From Gloeopeniophorella convolvens (lineage: Eukaryota; Basidiomycota; Agaricomycetes; Russulales), in the NCBI GenBank assembly GCA_022496205.1, contig WTXD01000037.1, forward strand, positions 1 to 64,000: a DNA stretch of 64,000 nt. Reading direction: 5' to 3'. Below the pieces are notes generated by a model that was not told where the DNA came from, did no database searches, and saw only the letters and a list, made by a program, of their open reading frames with translations. Of the stretch, positions 60,889 to 64,000 are shown piece by piece. The translations under genes were made by a program, and so were the position numbers. Within the stretch, counting starts at the first letter, position 1. Each line of letters begins with the position of its first letter.

Positions 60889-61913
60889 ACACATCGGCAA
60901 AAGGCACCGGGATCCTTCCAAGCACGTAGGTCACTATTCTCCCATCTCATGCATCGCTGAGTATACACTCCTAGTGAGAACAGGCCTCGCAGTAGTCCTA
61001 TTGGTACCACCTCTTTGCATCGTTACAGTCTGCTAATTAAATTACATCACTCGAGGGCTCGGACCTGCATCCGCACGACCCGATTACGATATATGTGTTG
61101 CAACTTGCGCAGATGCGTCGCCTCCTAAACCTAGGTCGCAGTCGAACGTTGATTGTCGATATCTTTGTCCCATATTTTCCAATCTGCGTCTGTTCTCGTG
61201 ATGCGCATTTTGTCTCCTTTTTTCTTTCCCTCACCTCCCGGGTGACAACTTTTGACTGGCACCGAAACGGTCAAGTTGGCGCGTAGCGAGATGCGAGACC
61301 CAGGCTTTCCAGAATGGCTGTAAGAGCCAGTGCTACCGGTCCGCTCAGGCGCAACGCCTAGTTACGTGAATGGGTCCGTCTGATCGTCCGACGCCAGATG
61401 CAAGCTAGCCAGGTGGATGCAGGCGCAGCAGTGCCGAGATAAGGAGTCACTGGACGCAATGCGTGCAGACACGAGACAAGGAGGCGAGTCACTGGTACAG
61501 GCGGTCACCTCCCGGCGCCGTGATATCCCAGTATAGTTGCGTGGACTGCGTAAGTTGGGCCAAGATACGGTGGTAGAGCGAACGCAGGGCTTGCACTGCC
61601 AAGCGGCGGGGTGGGCGAAGTTCTCGGGTCATTGGGGATATCAGGGTAGCAGATGTCAGCAGGTTCAGTTTGAGCAGTGCGTTGACAATTGCCATGGTTG
61701 AGCCAAGGCAAACCAGTCGGGCCAGCTAATTTACATGAGTATTGTAGTGGTAGTTGGAGAGGAAGCCGGAGCCGAGGCGAGGTCGAGCTGCGTCCGCAGT
61801 TGATCTGAGTCGCGACTTGCCACGGCCACTCAGGACGGTCACAACGACGCCGGCGCCAGAGATACCCCCTACCTTCTCACATCCAATATCTACGACGAGT
61901 CCGGGTCTCGTCT
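60889..61913. other. Region between DUF6535 copy 4 and the P4-ATPase
   Basis: The first 450 bp are the DUF6535 3' flank also seen after copies 1-3 (for example ctttccagaatg near 61303 and agttggcgc at 61274, with counterparts near 55940-55985). The rest presumably includes the P4-ATPase promoter. No gene seen. Confidence 0.45.
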
Positions 61914-64000
61914 ATGTCAGACATACGTCTGCACTCCATCCGCAAGAACAGGAACGGCTACGCGCGCCTCAACAATTCCGACCAGGATACCGCTACCGCC
62001 CACGCATCCGGCTCGCGCCCGGGCTCACCCATGCGCACCACGGTCAACGCTGCTGCCTCGGCCAGGAGAAACTACGGGAAAGGCCGGCGGAGAAACCAAT
62101 ACGGTGAGGGAGAGCCCGAAGAGGAGGCAACGCTGCTAGGCGATGGCGAGCGGGAGGGCAGCTTCTCGCACGATGAAGAGGAGAGTCAGCCCAGAGTCGA
62201 GAGGGCGTCTGATACGGCTTCGCAGGTGCGCCCACCCTCTTCCCCTATTCTGTTCTCCGTCATGGAGCCCCCATTAGCGATCCATATTACGAAGAGGGTC
62301 GAAAGACAAGTCGCGAACGGTGCCTCTACGCCCACCAGGTGCGTACCTCATACCTTCCCTGCGACAGGACACGCCGACTCTGTCTCCTCAACAGATAAGA
62401 TACACAACAAATTCACCCCTAATATCGTCCGCAACCAGAAGTATAATGTCTTCACGTTCCTTCCCATCGTCTTTTACGAACAGTTCAAGTTCTTCTTCAA
62501 CCTTTACTTCCTCCTCGTTGCCCTGTCCCAGTTTGTTCCCGCTCTCAAGATCGGTGCGTTGGCGTCCCTGTCGTCCCGTCCATCTCACCTGATAGTATAC
62601 AGGATTCATGTCGACATATATCGCGCCGCTTGCGTTCGTCCTCCTTGTCACGATGGGCAAAGAGGCGTACGACGATTACAAGCGCAACCTGCGCGACCGC
62701 GAGGCCAATTCTGCGCTCTATCTCATCCTCTCTCCTCCCTCAGCCACGTCCCCTGCGCAGACTGCCGAGGACGATCTATCGCAGAGCCTGCTAGAGGCAG
62801 ACCTCCCGCCGACGCGATCCGTGCCATCGTCCTCCATTCGCGTCGGCGACCTTGTCCTGCTCGAGAAGAACCAGCGCGTACCCGCCGATCTCGTTCTTCT
62901 GCGGACGTCTGACACGTCCGGGACGTGCTTCATCCGCACGGACCAGCTCGACGGCGAGACGGACTGGAAACTGCGTGTCGCTGTTCCCGCGACGCAGAAG
63001 CTGCCGACGGACAAGGAGCTACTCACGCTCGACGCAGATGTATACGGTGCGTCTTCTACCACTTTCGCCCTGGCCTTCCCGCTTATCTGGAATGGATACA
63101 GCGGATGCGCCGATCAAGGACATCCACACATTCGTCGGCACGTTTACCATCAATACACCTCCAGGCGGCGCCGCGGACGAGGTGCCCATGACCCAGGTGC
63201 CGACTGTGGAGCCACTATCGGCGGAGAACGTGCTCTGGGCGAACACGGTGCTCGCCGCGGGCTCGGCGATTGGCCTCGTCGTGTACACCGGACCTGAGAC
63301 GCGCGCAGTGATGAACACGAGTCACCCACAGACGAAGGTTGGGCTTCTCGACATCGAGATTAATCGCCTTGCGAAGGTGTGCTCGTTTTCCTTCCCGGCG
63401 TGCTATGACCAATCACGACAATTCGCTTGCAGATCCTATGTGCAGTGACGTTTGCTCTGTCGGTCGCCCTCGTCGCGCTCAATGGGTTCCGGGGCTTGTG
63501 GTATATTTACGTGCTCCGCTTTCTTATCCTATTCTCGTCCATCATTCCCATCAGGTGAGCCATAAACCGACGCTCCACGCATGCTGTGACACAGTAACTG
63601 CAGTCTGCGTGTGAACCTGGACATGGGCAAGACGGTGTACGCGCATCACATCATGAAAGATAGCGAAATCCCTGGCACGATCGTTCGGACTAGCACGCTA
63701 CCGGAGGAGCTCGGGCGGATTGAGTATCTGCTCAGTGACAAGACTGGGACGTTAACGCAGAACGGTGCGCGCGGCCGCATACTGCCCTATGCTCATTTTG
63801 AACAAGACAGTGGCCTAGAAATGGAGATGAAGAAGTTGCACATGGGTACCATGTCGTTCGGATACGACACCATGGACGAAGTTACACATCAATTGACGAC
63901 TGCGTTCGGGGCCGACTGTAAGTTGGTATTGCATCTTTACCTCTATCTACACTCAATCGAGTACAGCAACGCATGCGCGGCACGGGTCCTTGGCCACTGG
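61914..64000 (+). CDS. P4-type phospholipid flippase, NEO1/ATP9 class, N-terminal part
   Basis: A P4-ATPase that flips phospholipids to the cytosolic leaflet of Golgi/endosomal membranes. The chosen start gives [19 protein letters not shown], a polar N-terminal tail with acidic patches, then [40 protein letters not shown] (first helices), the P4 motif [39 protein letters not shown] (the P4 helix-4 motif) and [20 protein letters not shown], whose Asp (codon at 63737) is the phosphorylated residue. [19 protein letters not shown] and [10 protein letters not shown] are typical of the Neo1 class. Short introns interrupt the gene, and it runs off the right edge. Neo1-class proteins usually work without a Cdc50 partner. 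Confidence 0.93.

Overview
The window is nuclear DNA of a basidiomycete fungus, most likely a wood-decay Agaricomycete of polypore type. The signs are many introns of about 47-65 bp with GT-AG ends, GC-rich coding sequence, the basidiomycete-expanded families DUF6535 and DUF6534, and a lipopeptide mating-pheromone-like gene. No rRNA, tRNA or CRISPR array was recognised.

Region 1 (1-30 kb) holds mostly conserved housekeeping genes: the C-terminal half of tuberin (TSC2, Rap-GAP), a GEN1/Yen1-like XPG nuclease, the ribosome-biogenesis WD40 protein SOF1/DCAF13, a mitochondrial ACOT9-type acyl-CoA thioesterase, a seven-helix membrane protein of unknown function, a flavin (poly)amine oxidase, a DUF89/ARMT1-type metal phosphatase, a small CaaX pheromone precursor and the ER chaperone BiP/Kar2. 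The first 17 kb is an old tandem duplication that decayed reciprocally. Block A keeps TSC2 and GEN1 and has an ACOT9 remnant. Block B keeps ACOT9 and has TSC2 and GEN1 remnants. SOF1 lies between them. Inside both blocks sits a nearly identical stretch of about 240 bp with a TATA box and a 35-codon ORF, while its flanks have diverged strongly.

Region 2 (30.7-61 kb) is an accessory, duplication-driven region. Four paralogues of a DUF6535 membrane-protein gene lie on the plus strand (about 30.9, 41.8, 52.9 and 58.2 kb); only the last looks fully intact, and the others carry different lesions. Two DUF6534 seven-helix genes lie on the minus strand (about 34.4-36.6 and 46.5-48.2 kb). Between them is a DH-PH RhoGEF gene with an apparent one-base frameshift and a 1.35-kb TIR transposon inside one intron. 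A 5'-truncated LINE remnant with a clear target-site duplication is at 45.7 kb. A stray exon fragment of a P4-ATPase, whose full gene is at the right end of the window, is joined to the promoter of the first DUF6535 copy.

Region 3 (61.9-64 kb) is the 5' part of a NEO1/ATP9-class P4-ATPase gene, cut by the window end.

Exon structures were assembled by eye from splice signals and reading-frame continuity. The GEN1, SOF1 and BiP joins each give an uninterrupted frame; other multi-exon spans are less exact.
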